Assembly (NCBI GenBank): GCA_023473255.1
Contig: JAMCYW010000030.1
Coordinates: 1 to 38,061, forward strand
Source of the DNA: Candidatus Martarchaeota archaeon
Lineage (GTDB): Archaea > Micrarchaeota > Micrarchaeia > Micrarchaeales > Micrarchaeaceae
Length of the DNA stretch: 38,061 bases
Direction: 5' to 3'
The notes beneath the pieces are model-generated. The model was not told the DNA's origin, ran no database searches, and saw only the letters and a program-made list of their open reading frames with translations. Every line of letters begins with the position of its first letter. Position 1 is the stretch's first letter. Made by a program: the position numbers and the translations under genes. This document shows, piece by piece, positions 9,389 to 19,360 of the stretch.

Positions 9389-10588
9389 ATGAGCAACATA
9401 AGGATATCGGAAAGCAGATCGGCGCACGTCGCAAGCCAAAATGTCGAGTATGTGGAGAGAAAGGGCATAGGGCACCCCGACAGCCTGATAGACGGGATAG
9501 TGGAAAGGGCGAGCGTAGAGCTGTCAAAAGCTTATATGGACAGCACAGGCATGATACTGCACCATAACCTGGACAAGGGCCTTATAATAGGCGGCGCATC
9601 TGAAGCCTCTTTCGGCATTGGCAAAATAACGAAACCCATAGAAATCATACTTGCCGGAAGGGCAATAAAAAGATACCAGGACATAGATATACCTGTGGAT
9701 GACATTGTGCTCAAGGCCGCCTTGGACTATCTAAAGGAGCATACAAGGTTCCTTGACCTTGAGAACGAAGTGATATTCAATTCAAAGATCCTAAAAGGCT
9801 CTTCCGATCTTACCGGCATATTCAATAGGAGCACCGACGTGCCGCTGTCAAATGACACATCTTTCGGCATAGGTTTTGCGCCGTTCACCGAAACAGAGAA
9901 GCTTGTCATGGAATCAGAGCACTTCCTAAATGGAAATGAATACAAGCAAGCTCATCCATATGTCGGCGAAGACATAAAGGTAATGGGCGTACGCGAAGAA
10001 AACAAGATAACCCTTACGATCGCAATTGCGTTTGTATCGAAGTTTGTAGCGAATGCGGACCAATATGACGATTACAAGGCAAGGATTGCCGAAGATGTAA
10101 AAGCATTCGCCAAGAAGATAACATCAAAAGAGGTAGAAGTAATAATAAACAACGGGGACCATCGTGCAAGCGGCAGTTTCTATCTGACTAAATCAGGATT
10201 GAGTTGCGAATCAGGCGACGACGGCTCGGTTGGAAGGGGCAACAGGGTAAACGGCATAATAACGCCATTCAGGCACATGAGCCTGGAGGCTGCAGCAGGC
10301 AAGAATCCGGTAAGCCATGTCGGCAAGATATACAGCATATTGGCTAACGAAATAGCTTCCGATGCAGTAAAGCTGTACCCTGAAATAATAGAATGCAATG
10401 TATCGATTGTATCGCAGATAGGCAGGCCAATAAACGATCCGAGAAATCTCGACATAAAGGTAATACTAGATGGAAAAGGAAGCATATCTAACATTGCCAA
10501 CAAATTGACTGGGCTTGCAGAGCAGTCGCTAGAAAATATCGGATTTCTGACAAGGGAAATCGTGGCGGGCAAATACAATATGTTCTAG
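9389..10588 (+). CDS. mat: Archaeal-type S-adenosylmethionine synthetase
   Basis: ERKGIGHPDSLIDGI, GGDDGSVGRGNRVNGIITPFRHMSLEAAAGKNPVSHVGKIY are diagnostic of archaeal MAT. Confidence 0.96.
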   Translation: MSNIRISESRSAHVASQNVEYVERKGIGHPDSLIDGIVERASVELSKAYMDSTGMILHHNLDKGLIIGGASEASFGIGKITKPIEIILAGRAIKRYQDIDIPVDDIVLKAALDYLKEHTRFLDLENEVIFNSKILKGSSDLTGIFNRSTDVPLSNDTSFGIGFAPFTETEKLVMESEHFLNGNEYKQAHPYVGEDIKVMGVREENKITLTIAIAFVSKFVANADQYDDYKARIAEDVKAFAKKITSKEVEVIINNGDHRASGSFYLTKSGLSCESGDDGSVGRGNRVNGIITPFRHMSLEAAAGKNPVSHVGKIYSILANEIASDAVKLYPEIIECNVSIVSQIGRPINDPRNLDIKVILDGKGSISNIANKLTGLAEQSLENIGFLTREIVAGKYNMF

Positions 10589-10705
10589 CAGTCGGCGTAT
10601 TGTTTACATTTCGATGTAATACTTTATTGGCATGTACTGCAAGGGCACTTTTTTTGCGCTGAAATCGTTTGGCCTTACAGCACTAAGATTTGGACGTTTT
10701 GCTTA

Positions 10706-10791
10706 AGCCTCAAGTGGGAATCGCACCCACGGCCTTCTGCTCTATGGATAAAATTTACCATGCAGACGCTCTACTCCTGAGCTATTGAGGC
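10706..10791 (-). tRNA. tRNA-Thr(GGU), 14-nt intron at canonical position 37/38
   Basis: Minus strand: GCCTCAA TA GCTC-AGGAGTA-GAGC G TCTGC-ATGGTA[AATTTTATCCATAG]A-GCAGA AGGCC GTGGG-TGCGATT-CCCAC TTGAGGC T. All stems pair. Anticodon ATGG helix pairs with intronic CCAT, flanked by 3-nt bulges TAA and AGA (BHB). Discriminator U73 and G1-C72/C2-G71 fit Thr. Confidence 0.9.
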
Positions 10792-10846
10792 AGGAATCAA
10801 CTCTAATAATTGATGATAAAATTATATAAAATAATGTGTTTGCAAT

Positions 10847-12337
10847 TTACGAAATTATACTGACGCTTCCGATATGTGCGACCGGCATCACGCCGTTCGG
10901 AGGGTAAGTGCGCGTAAGTAACCAATAATATCTTATTATATCGCCTCCGCTACAACAAAAAACCCCTAGTGATGTATAAAGGTTTTTTGGCATACTTAAA
11001 TCTGATGCAGTGGAAAAAGATAAAACATAGTTTTTATAATAAGCCTGAGAGTTATCTGATACCCAAGCCATTCCATCCACTCCTGGTGTTGCTATCTGTA
11101 AATCTATATTTTGCCCAGAATTCATCCCAACAGATAAACTTCCCTCGCCTATACTTCCGCTCCATCCATTAAAATCGTATCCTGCGGAATAGGTATAATA
11201 TCCAATCTGCTGGGCTATACCGCCAGATAACGCCCCACCACTTTGCGATTCTACAAATGTCTCAGATATAATTGGAGCTATGCTTTTTGATGCTGATACT
11301 ACTCCTGCCCATGATCCTGATCCTGTATCTACTGTTAAGCCCTGATCTACTATTATTGAAGAACCGCTTGACGTGTAAGGAATAAGCGACGGTGGAAGGG
11401 TAGTTCCCGAGAAGTTCCAATAAGCGTCAAACACATTCGCTCCGTTGTCGTATTTTCCGTATGTGGCGCATCCTGCAGTGTCTGCAGGGTCAGGGCATGA
11501 GAGCTGCGGGGCTTCGCCAGCATACTGGCCGCTGTAGCCGACTGTAAGCGGCAATATGTACATGCTTATGCTAAGGTTGTGCGAAGGAGGTATCGCAACC
11601 GGAATCTTTACCCAGAATATTGCGTTGCCAGTTGCAGAGCTTGAGCAGTTAGCCTCGCACCAGCTGTAAAGCTCCTTGCTTTTATAATAAAATCTTATGT
11701 TGCCTAAATCCGGCCTTTCATATAATACGTATCCAGATGGGTTGAAGCTGACCAATTCCTGAAAGTGTGCAGGCACAGCACTCTTCTGGCTGTTTGTTAT
11801 GTTTATCTGCGTATTCGTGTTCTTTCCAAAGTTCAGCTTCACGGTTTGCGTTCTTATGTTGCCTCCATATGTGTAATTGCTGTCAGCTGGACATTTGGTA
11901 GTGTAAAAGTTGCTTGATGCCGGAGTGCAGTAATTTGCGTATATGTCAAACGTGCCAAAGTATACTGATCCGAATGACGGAGTAACGCCTATGTTTGCTA
12001 TGCAGTACACCTTTTGCCCTTCTGTTGCAACGCTAGGCACGCAGTATCCTGAAGTGCTCTCATGGTAATCTATGTATCCGCTAAACCTGCTTATGTTTAC
12101 TATGCCCGGCTGCATATCCGTAGCGCTTATCAGAAGTATGGAATTAACGCCTGCTGTGGAATTTATGGTGTATATTCCATCAACGCACGAGAACCCGCTG
12201 AGAAACGAGCATTGCGTAGGCAATATAGTCTTAGGTATAGATATGAAAAGTACTAGCACTGCAATTGCTATGGCTATTACCAATATAACAAAGCCGTATA
12301 CAGAAAGAAACTCAACTGCGCTTTGAGCTTTAAGCAT
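10847..12337 (-). CDS. Class III signal-peptide (pilin-like) surface protein with DUF2341/LamG-like region
   Basis: Start at ATG 12337 gives MLKAQSAVEFLSVYGFVILVIAIAIAVLVLF, a class III (archaellin/pilin) signal; later ISLVSFNPSGYVLYERPDLGNIRFYYKSKELYSWCE...FWVKIP resembles DUF2341. Confidence 0.75.
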   Translation of the reverse strand: MLKAQSAVEFLSVYGFVILVIAIAIAVLVLFISIPKTILPTQCSFLSGFSCVDGIYTINSTAGVNSILLISATDMQPGIVNISRFSGYIDYHESTSGYCVPSVATEGQKVYCIANIGVTPSFGSVYFGTFDIYANYCTPASSNFYTTKCPADSNYTYGGNIRTQTVKLNFGKNTNTQINITNSQKSAVPAHFQELVSFNPSGYVLYERPDLGNIRFYYKSKELYSWCEANCSSSATGNAIFWVKIPVAIPPSHNLSISMYILPLTVGYSGQYAGEAPQLSCPDPADTAGCATYGKYDNGANVFDAYWNFSGTTLPPSLIPYTSSGSSIIVDQGLTVDTGSGSWAGVVSASKSIAPIISETFVESQSGGALSGGIAQQIGYYTYSAGYDFNGWSGSIGEGSLSVGMNSGQNIDLQIATPGVDGMAWVSDNSQAYYKNYVLSFSTASDLSMPKNLYTSLGVFCCSGGDIIRYYWLLTRTYPPNGVMPVAHIGSVSIIS

Positions 12338-12401
12338 AATCTTTATAAGAAAATCATATATAAAAAGATGCACCAATAATACTAAATCTAGTGTAAGATC
12401 C

Positions 12402-13205
12402 ATGCCCAACAAATACATTGCATTAGCCAAGGGACTACGCCCAAAGAAAAGCCTTGGCCAGAATTTCCTCGTAAGCAAGCAGATAGCCGAGATTGAAGCT
12501 GCTTATGCGTCAGGCAGGAACGTTATAGAGATAGGCCCGGGCCTGGGCATATTGACAAAGCAGCTGTGCAAGGCAGGCAAGATGATACTTGCAGTGGAAA
12601 AGGATACAAGGGTATACAATGCACTGATCGAAATGGAATCGCACAGGAACCTAAAAGTATTGAATGCAGATTTTTTCTCCTTAGCCGACGAAACGCTAGA
12701 TGGTTTTGACATAGTCGTGTCAAACATACCCTATCAATTATCCAGCAAGACGCTCATGTGGCTGTCGAATCATAGCATGGAAGCAGTATTGTGCCTGCAG
12801 AAAGAATTCGTAGAGCACATGCTGGCAAAGCCAGGCACAAAAAAATATTCCAAGCTTAGCGTGATGATGGCCCTTACCAACAAGGTAACGCAAATAATGC
12901 GGGTGCCAAGATCAAATTTCTACCCGGTTCCTAAAGTAGATTCTATAATTATATTGGTTAAGCCGCTGGGCCGCAGCATAAACCCCAAAATATCTTCGAT
13001 AATCGGCATGCTGATGGAGCACAAGAAGAAAAGGCTAAAGAATGCAATTGCCGACTCATCGAAATACCTGGGCGTAAGCAAGGAGGCAGCAGCGCGCATT
13101 TCAGGCAGAATAAGCAATAGAGAAGATCGCGTTTTCAAATTGATGCCAGAACAAATACTAGAAACTGCAGGCAGAATAGAAAGAGAACTCAAAAACATGG
13201 CATAA
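12402..13205 (+). CDS. rsmA: 16S rRNA adenine dimethyltransferase KsgA/Dim1
   Basis: KKSLGQNFLVS, EIGPGLGILT, SNIPYQLSS (NPPY-type), PVPKVDS. Confidence 0.96.
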   Translation: MPNKYIALAKGLRPKKSLGQNFLVSKQIAEIEAAYASGRNVIEIGPGLGILTKQLCKAGKMILAVEKDTRVYNALIEMESHRNLKVLNADFFSLADETLDGFDIVVSNIPYQLSSKTLMWLSNHSMEAVLCLQKEFVEHMLAKPGTKKYSKLSVMMALTNKVTQIMRVPRSNFYPVPKVDSIIILVKPLGRSINPKISSIIGMLMEHKKKRLKNAIADSSKYLGVSKEAAARISGRISNREDRVFKLMPEQILETAGRIERELKNMA

Positions 13206-13296
13206 TAAATATTGCAGTATTGGCAGGATGCCTAAATAACGCCAACGCATAAGTTATAAATATACTTAATTACAATAAAATTTAGCAAATCTTATA

Positions 13297-16200
13297 ATGG
13301 CAAGGATTATGGAGCAGATACATCGTCTTATTATAATGTTCATCGCATTGCCGATATTCGTGCTTTTGGCCTCCAATGCATCAGGCGCATCGGCGAATCC
13401 AACTTACAATATGGGCGCCGCAAATGCAGTCGCTATAAACAGCATTCCTATAATGGCAGCTCCTGCGCCATCAACATGCACTGTTGCATCTACGCCAAAA
13501 ACCTATTCAAATACTGCAAAGCCATACGTGCTGCAAAGCTCGGTTTGTGCAACCGACATAACGATTGACAGCGGTGTCACTGTAATAACCAATAACCAAT
13601 CTATGACAGCTACAGGCACATTTACTATTGATTCCGGCGGCGTTCTTGAAGGTGCTGGCGCCGCTCCCGGCGGCGGATGTTCTGAAGCCAAATCATGCTC
13701 ATCCCCTGGCAATTCAGGAAACGTGCAAGAGCCTGGAGGAGGTTCAGGCGGCGATGGAACTAGTGGAACATACGGCGCAAGCGGTTCAGGCGGCGGAGGC
13801 GCAGATGCTCCTGGTGGTAGCAGCACTTCTAACGGAGGCAACAACGGAGGAGGCGGAGGAGGAGGCACCGCGCTTAGCTCAATAGAAAGCGCATGCACAC
13901 ACTCCGAGGATGCTGGCGGAGCAGGGGGCGGCAAGGTCTTAATATATGCTGGAAATTTCTTAAATTATGGCATTATAAATGCTGCAGGGGTATCGGCTTC
14001 AGATAATGGGCAAGGCGTGGATGATGCAGGCGGAGGAGGCGGAGGAGGTTATGTCCTGCTTTATATAGAATCATTAAATCCGTCCAATATAAACATAGGG
14101 GATGTCTATGCCAATGGGGGAAATGGTGGCCTTGCACATACTAGCAAATGCTCAAATGGTGTTATTTCACAAACTAAACAGGGGCGTGAGGGCGGCGGAG
14201 GAGGCGGAGGCAATGTAACAATATACGTTCTTGATAAAAACATTGAGAATGCAATAAATACAAACGCAGTAAACGTGAAAGGAGGTTTTTCAGGTAGTTG
14301 CTACACTGGTAATAATTGCGATACTGCCAACAACGGCAACTCAGGCACATTATATGTAAAAACGCTGGTTCCCAACGGATGCCTTCCTGGCATAACTGGA
14401 AATCTCTTCACCAGCGGAAGTTGCACGTTCTATGCGAATGACACTATAACAACTACTTACGATAACGGGGTAGTGGGCAACGGGCAGATAAGTGCTCAGA
14501 AGGCAAGTGTAACATCGACTGCATCAATGACCGGCAATATTGTTGCCTTCAACAGCCAGAATGCACAGTGGCTTCTTACCTGCCCCGTAGCACCAAATCC
14601 AAGCAATACGCTGGAATACATGATATCCGATGCGTCGTCTTTCGTAGGTGGAAACAGATGCCTTGCAAGCAGCAATTCACTTACTTCAAAGGTACAACTG
14701 GCTACATATGCATACTGGAACGATTCAAACAAAAATACGCGTGTTGCTAATGCAATCGCATATGTCACATTCCAAAATCTGGGCGATGCTTCGATATCAA
14801 ACCTTGGGTATTCTGGAGAGGCCAATACTACTAACAATGTGGCTCCATTTCTGTCAAGCAACTATAATACGCAATCATACATATTTGATTATGTTCCTCC
14901 ATCGTTGCAGAGCGGACTATGGACATGGAATGCAAAGTATGCAGATCTGTCCAATGCGGACCTGTCTAATTCCAACCCACTCCAGCAAAAGACCGAGACT
15001 ATGCAGAACCTTCAGTTTACCACCAGCGGAGGGTGCACATATATATATAATTTTCAGGTATCCGCTCAATTGGACAGCATACAGAATGCGAATATACCTG
15101 TGCCCGTAGCACTAAAAAATATCCCATCAAATTACATCGAATTTACCAGCATTGGATTAAAGTATTATCCAGCTGTAAGCCAACCGCTACCAGGCCACTG
15201 TGCTGAAGATCTATGGACTGATCCGCTTGGCGAACAGCAGGTGACTTGCGATGGTGGCGGCGAAACGTTCAATGTCATTTCATCAGGTGATGCGCTGTTG
15301 AATTGGACTGGTTCATCAAATCCAAACCTGCCAAAAGGTGCATATGGAGGAAACAATGCGTACACATCTACCTCATATCCAAATGAATACATAACCTCAG
15401 TGGACTATGTCACATACAGTTCATGCTATGAAATTTTTACCTGCGCAAATAACAACTACTACACATTCTCTGCACCTATTGGCGTAGCCAAGGTGGAAAA
15501 TAGCCCAGTATACCCGTATCTGCTTTACAATATAAGCATACCTTCAACAGAAACCAACATAGGCCACGGCACTTCAGACCTGAATCTATCCCTTGATATG
15601 TATAGTCCTCATAACACATTCAGCCCTGGAAACTATCTTGAGCCATATCGCCTATCAACTGGCTCGGGCTTTTTCACTACATTGCATGTGAACGGCGGTT
15701 CGTATCTCGCAGAATATCCTATAAACTGGACATCATCAAATGCTGTGTTCGATAAGCCTATAACAAATTTCATTTCTACGTTGTCCAATGCTGCGGCAAG
15801 CGCAATAACCGGACTGACAAACCTTATAAGCGGCGGTGCAGTGGGCAGCTTTTCAAACGGCGAAATAACTCAGCCATCTTTCATAGCCTCATCATCCAAT
15901 GACCATATATACATATTGAATTATACCACTAGATCTACTGGGTGCTATATCACTTGCACAGGTAAATCGACAAGCACATTCCTTTATACAATGAGGTTCA
16001 TACCCCCAGGATATTTCAACATATCTAGGTTCCAGCCTAACTTTACCGAAAGTTATGTAACTCCTAGCGCATCTAGCTGGAATTCTATCTGGACCAACTA
16101 TTGGGACAATATTATCAATATACAATCGAAGAACCTCTATATAACAAACGTTACAGAAATATCTAGTGGAACCACTAACTTCTGCTGGAACCTCTCGTTC

Positions 16201-19200
16201 AGCTGCTCCAGCAGCAATGCCGGGGCAGATTTCAGCAGTTTCATACCAACTGCATTAACGTCGGATTATTCTGGAGACATATTTATATTGGGTCAGATAT
16301 CTGGTTCATCTAACTATGAAGTATCTGCCATATTCTCAAACAAGACATATGCTGCCAATTCATTGAGCGCAGAATCGGGTTTCAGCCCGGTGAGCCAGAT
16401 AGCAGCTACGCCAGGGGGGCAATACATTTATGTATCAAATTCTACCGGAAACGTTTCTATGTTCAAGGCCGCAAAAAACAGCATAACGTTCGCAGGATAC
16501 ATAAATCTAGGCTATTCAAATTATACCGATAATCTATCCATAACCTCTTATCTGCAGCATGGCGGCCCATATGCAAATTCGTTGATAGCTAAAGCATATT
16601 CAAATGAACCTGTGTCAAATGACATAAATTCCAACCATATCCCAATCGGAATTGCATCGTACGACGGGGTATTGTACGAACTCGACAATTGGTCATTTAC
16701 TGTAAATGGGCTGCAATCTAGCATGCTGATGCTCAGGGCATTCAGTGCAAACGGCACAGAAATTCCGATAAAAGCGCAGAATTACAGCGACATAATACCT
16801 AACAATGTACCTACCACAGATTTGAGCACCGGGGGTTCAGGAATAACGTATTTCCCTCCGTTTGGATGGCCTCTATCCGCGAACATATCTATTGGCAATG
16901 GCAACTATATAACGTACTGCGCAGCGAATTGCGACTTCACGCCATCCAACATCCCTGCGAGCAAAGCAGACGGTTATCTGCCAATAGGCCCAAGCATATC
17001 AAATCAAGGCAACGTCGGCCCAAATTCCGACGATCTGGGCTTCACGTCAAATTTCAACGGGACCATGATGATATTGGCGCATGCACATTCGTATAGCTAT
17101 ACCCCTCCTTCAAAAGAGTGTTCCTCTTCTGCAGCTGAGCGTAGAATTAATCCCACATGCGATATTCAAAACACTGCGGGCAGCTCTATGTATACCGAAC
17201 TGCTGAAGTTTAAGCCGGTTATAATAAATTATACAAAGGTGTCATTTGCCCAGAATTCAAAATACAGCTGCTTCATCGCAAATACGATAGCAGTAAGCAA
17301 TACGCCATGCACCATAAACTACAACATAGCTGATATGTATCCGCCATTTACAGAGGTGCCGAGTTCATTCAATTATTCTACAGATGAGGGTTCGCCGACG
17401 AAATACTTCTCCATATCTAGCGTGGTGTCATCACTATTCCCAACGGGAATCTCGTCAAGTTATAGTACCTCTGCCAATTCCGCAGCCGACACCGGCAGCG
17501 GCCTAACCGACAACAGTGCTGATGATATCTATAGCGCTGCAAATTCGCTCACACCTTTCGGTCCACCAAGCATCGTGCCGCAGACATATATAAACAGCAC
17601 CATAAGGGGCTATTTTATAGTGCCATATACTGCATCATACTCGCTTTCAGAATCATGGAGCCCTCAGAGCGACCCTGCGACGTCCAGTTCTCCGTCATCG
17701 TGCAGCGCCTACAATTTCCCCAGCCCTACGACTATCGATTATAGCGGATATTCTGTGGGGCAGTTCAATTACACAAGCAATCAAGCCAGCATAAATAGCA
17801 CCATACAGGGAGGGTATTCATATGCCCAATACCTTGTAAATCCAAAGACATATTACAACGCCAGCCTGTCAGACCAAAACTTGATATTTCCCGGAGAAGT
17901 GAACCTTGCGATGCTAACAAACAAGCTGTTTGGCAACATGTACATAAACCAGAGCGTAGGGAGTTCAAATGGAAAGATTCAATTGCTAAGCAATCCCTAC
18001 GTAATAAATGCCACAAGGGGTTTGTTGTATAGCGAATTTTATGTGAATCAGACGTCTGCGCCTGACACGCCCTCGGGATTCACATTCCCGTCTATCGGCT
18101 ATCCAGGCTATATGCTGACCCAAGCCAACGTGTTAAATCCCATAGAATACGGTGCAGCTAATGCGGTTTTGGAAAATATCAATCCATATCCTGAAAGCAA
18201 TAACCTGGTATTTATCAATAAAACAACCCCTGCAATGGTCAATCTGTACTCTTTATACAAGAAGGTGTCGCAGTTAGACCTGCTATTCCAAGGGTTTCCA
18301 AACAATGCAAATGTCCTTGGGTATAACCGCTTCATGTATGTATTCACTGACGCTTTCAACAATACTGTATACATGCCGCTTGACACAGACCTGTCAAATA
18401 TCACGTCCATAACTTTGAATCCATCCATTGTGATCAATCCCACGAACTCTAACGAAACGGCGATAACTGTAAGTGGGACTGCTGGATACTATAGCGGCGT
18501 ATTCGGAGATAAATACGTGCCATTGCCATCAGGCGATCCTATATACGTATATTACGATACCAACATAAACTTCTTTAATTCAAGCGTAGCTCCTCCATCG
18601 CAGGCGTATTTCGATTATAGTGATCAATGCGCGTTTGCATCAAATTCTACTGGATGCCAATATGCAGATCCTTTGTCATCGGTGACGCAGGGCGGATATT
18701 ATATAAAGGAGGCAGATGCTCCAACATTCCACACGCAATATAATGACACTCCAAACGCGCAAGGCGTTTCGACATGCTCGCCATCGCCAACAAGCCTGCT
18801 TTCGGCACACATACCGATAAACTGCAACATATACGGAAATTACGGCTTGCCTATATCGATATCATCGAGCGAAACGCCTAACAATGAGCCGGAATATTGC
18901 CTTCCAGAATTTGCTAATGGAACGGGCGTACTAACCTCACAGATGGGCTTAGTTGGAATTGTACACACAAATAACTTGGGCCAATTTTCTGAAAAATTTA
19001 ACGTATGTGGAACCGGCACCGCAAAGATCATGGCGCAATATTTTGGCAATCCTGGTCCTGAACCGCAGCTCGTATATCAGCCGCCCATAAGCGAATCAGT
19101 GGGCAGCTATGCGGCGCAGGATGCAAATAGCCTAAATACATTAGAATACGCATATACTACATCTCCAAATGCCACGGCCGTATCGCTTGACATAGGAAAC

Positions 19201-19311
19201 TACGCGCTGGGGTTTGGTGGCATCAGCATAGGCTTAACTTTGATAATGGCCATACTCGCGATAATATTCCTCTTAACAAGGCACGGAGCGCAGAATGCAA
19301 AGAGGAGATAA
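13297..19311 (+). CDS. Giant (2004 aa) secreted, C-terminally membrane-anchored surface protein
   Basis: N-terminal signal sequence (RLIIMFIALPIFVLLASNASGASA), Gly-rich block (GGGGSGG.../GGGGGGGT), many N-x-S/T sequons, YVTN/beta-propeller-like segment (VSQIAATPGGQYIYVSNSTGNVSMF), C-terminal TM (ISIGLTLIMAILAIIFLL) followed by TRHGAQNAKRR. TATA-like ttataaatatac about 13253-13264. Confidence 0.75.
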   Translation: MARIMEQIHRLIIMFIALPIFVLLASNASGASANPTYNMGAANAVAINSIPIMAAPAPSTCTVASTPKTYSNTAKPYVLQSSVCATDITIDSGVTVITNNQSMTATGTFTIDSGGVLEGAGAAPGGGCSEAKSCSSPGNSGNVQEPGGGSGGDGTSGTYGASGSGGGGADAPGGSSTSNGGNNGGGGGGGTALSSIESACTHSEDAGGAGGGKVLIYAGNFLNYGIINAAGVSASDNGQGVDDAGGGGGGGYVLLYIESLNPSNINIGDVYANGGNGGLAHTSKCSNGVISQTKQGREGGGGGGGNVTIYVLDKNIENAINTNAVNVKGGFSGSCYTGNNCDTANNGNSGTLYVKTLVPNGCLPGITGNLFTSGSCTFYANDTITTTYDNGVVGNGQISAQKASVTSTASMTGNIVAFNSQNAQWLLTCPVAPNPSNTLEYMISDASSFVGGNRCLASSNSLTSKVQLATYAYWNDSNKNTRVANAIAYVTFQNLGDASISNLGYSGEANTTNNVAPFLSSNYNTQSYIFDYVPPSLQSGLWTWNAKYADLSNADLSNSNPLQQKTETMQNLQFTTSGGCTYIYNFQVSAQLDSIQNANIPVPVALKNIPSNYIEFTSIGLKYYPAVSQPLPGHCAEDLWTDPLGEQQVTCDGGGETFNVISSGDALLNWTGSSNPNLPKGAYGGNNAYTSTSYPNEYITSVDYVTYSSCYEIFTCANNNYYTFSAPIGVAKVENSPVYPYLLYNISIPSTETNIGHGTSDLNLSLDMYSPHNTFSPGNYLEPYRLSTGSGFFTTLHVNGGSYLAEYPINWTSSNAVFDKPITNFISTLSNAAASAITGLTNLISGGAVGSFSNGEITQPSFIASSSNDHIYILNYTTRSTGCYITCTGKSTSTFLYTMRFIPPGYFNISRFQPNFTESYVTPSASSWNSIWTNYWDNIINIQSKNLYITNVTEISSGTTNFCWNLSFSCSSSNAGADFSSFIPTALTSDYSGDIFILGQISGSSNYEVSAIFSNKTYAANSLSAESGFSPVSQIAATPGGQYIYVSNSTGNVSMFKAAKNSITFAGYINLGYSNYTDNLSITSYLQHGGPYANSLIAKAYSNEPVSNDINSNHIPIGIASYDGVLYELDNWSFTVNGLQSSMLMLRAFSANGTEIPIKAQNYSDIIPNNVPTTDLSTGGSGITYFPPFGWPLSANISIGNGNYITYCAANCDFTPSNIPASKADGYLPIGPSISNQGNVGPNSDDLGFTSNFNGTMMILAHAHSYSYTPPSKECSSSAAERRINPTCDIQNTAGSSMYTELLKFKPVIINYTKVSFAQNSKYSCFIANTIAVSNTPCTINYNIADMYPPFTEVPSSFNYSTDEGSPTKYFSISSVVSSLFPTGISSSYSTSANSAADTGSGLTDNSADDIYSAANSLTPFGPPSIVPQTYINSTIRGYFIVPYTASYSLSESWSPQSDPATSSSPSSCSAYNFPSPTTIDYSGYSVGQFNYTSNQASINSTIQGGYSYAQYLVNPKTYYNASLSDQNLIFPGEVNLAMLTNKLFGNMYINQSVGSSNGKIQLLSNPYVINATRGLLYSEFYVNQTSAPDTPSGFTFPSIGYPGYMLTQANVLNPIEYGAANAVLENINPYPESNNLVFINKTTPAMVNLYSLYKKVSQLDLLFQGFPNNANVLGYNRFMYVFTDAFNNTVYMPLDTDLSNITSITLNPSIVINPTNSNETAITVSGTAGYYSGVFGDKYVPLPSGDPIYVYYDTNINFFNSSVAPPSQAYFDYSDQCAFASNSTGCQYADPLSSVTQGGYYIKEADAPTFHTQYNDTPNAQGVSTCSPSPTSLLSAHIPINCNIYGNYGLPISISSSETPNNEPEYCLPEFANGTGVLTSQMGLVGIVHTNNLGQFSEKFNVCGTGTAKIMAQYFGNPGPEPQLVYQPPISESVGSYAAQDANSLNTLEYAYTTSPNATAVSLDIGNYALGFGGISIGLTLIMAILAIIFLLTRHGAQNAKRR

Positions 19312-19360
19312 AAGAATATATTTAAATATCAAAAATACCATTCTATATATAGATGAGTTT

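Noticed and set aside
13503-13934. Proline-rich minus-strand ORF
   Set aside because: Simple complement of the GGA/GGC glycine codons of the giant surface protein.
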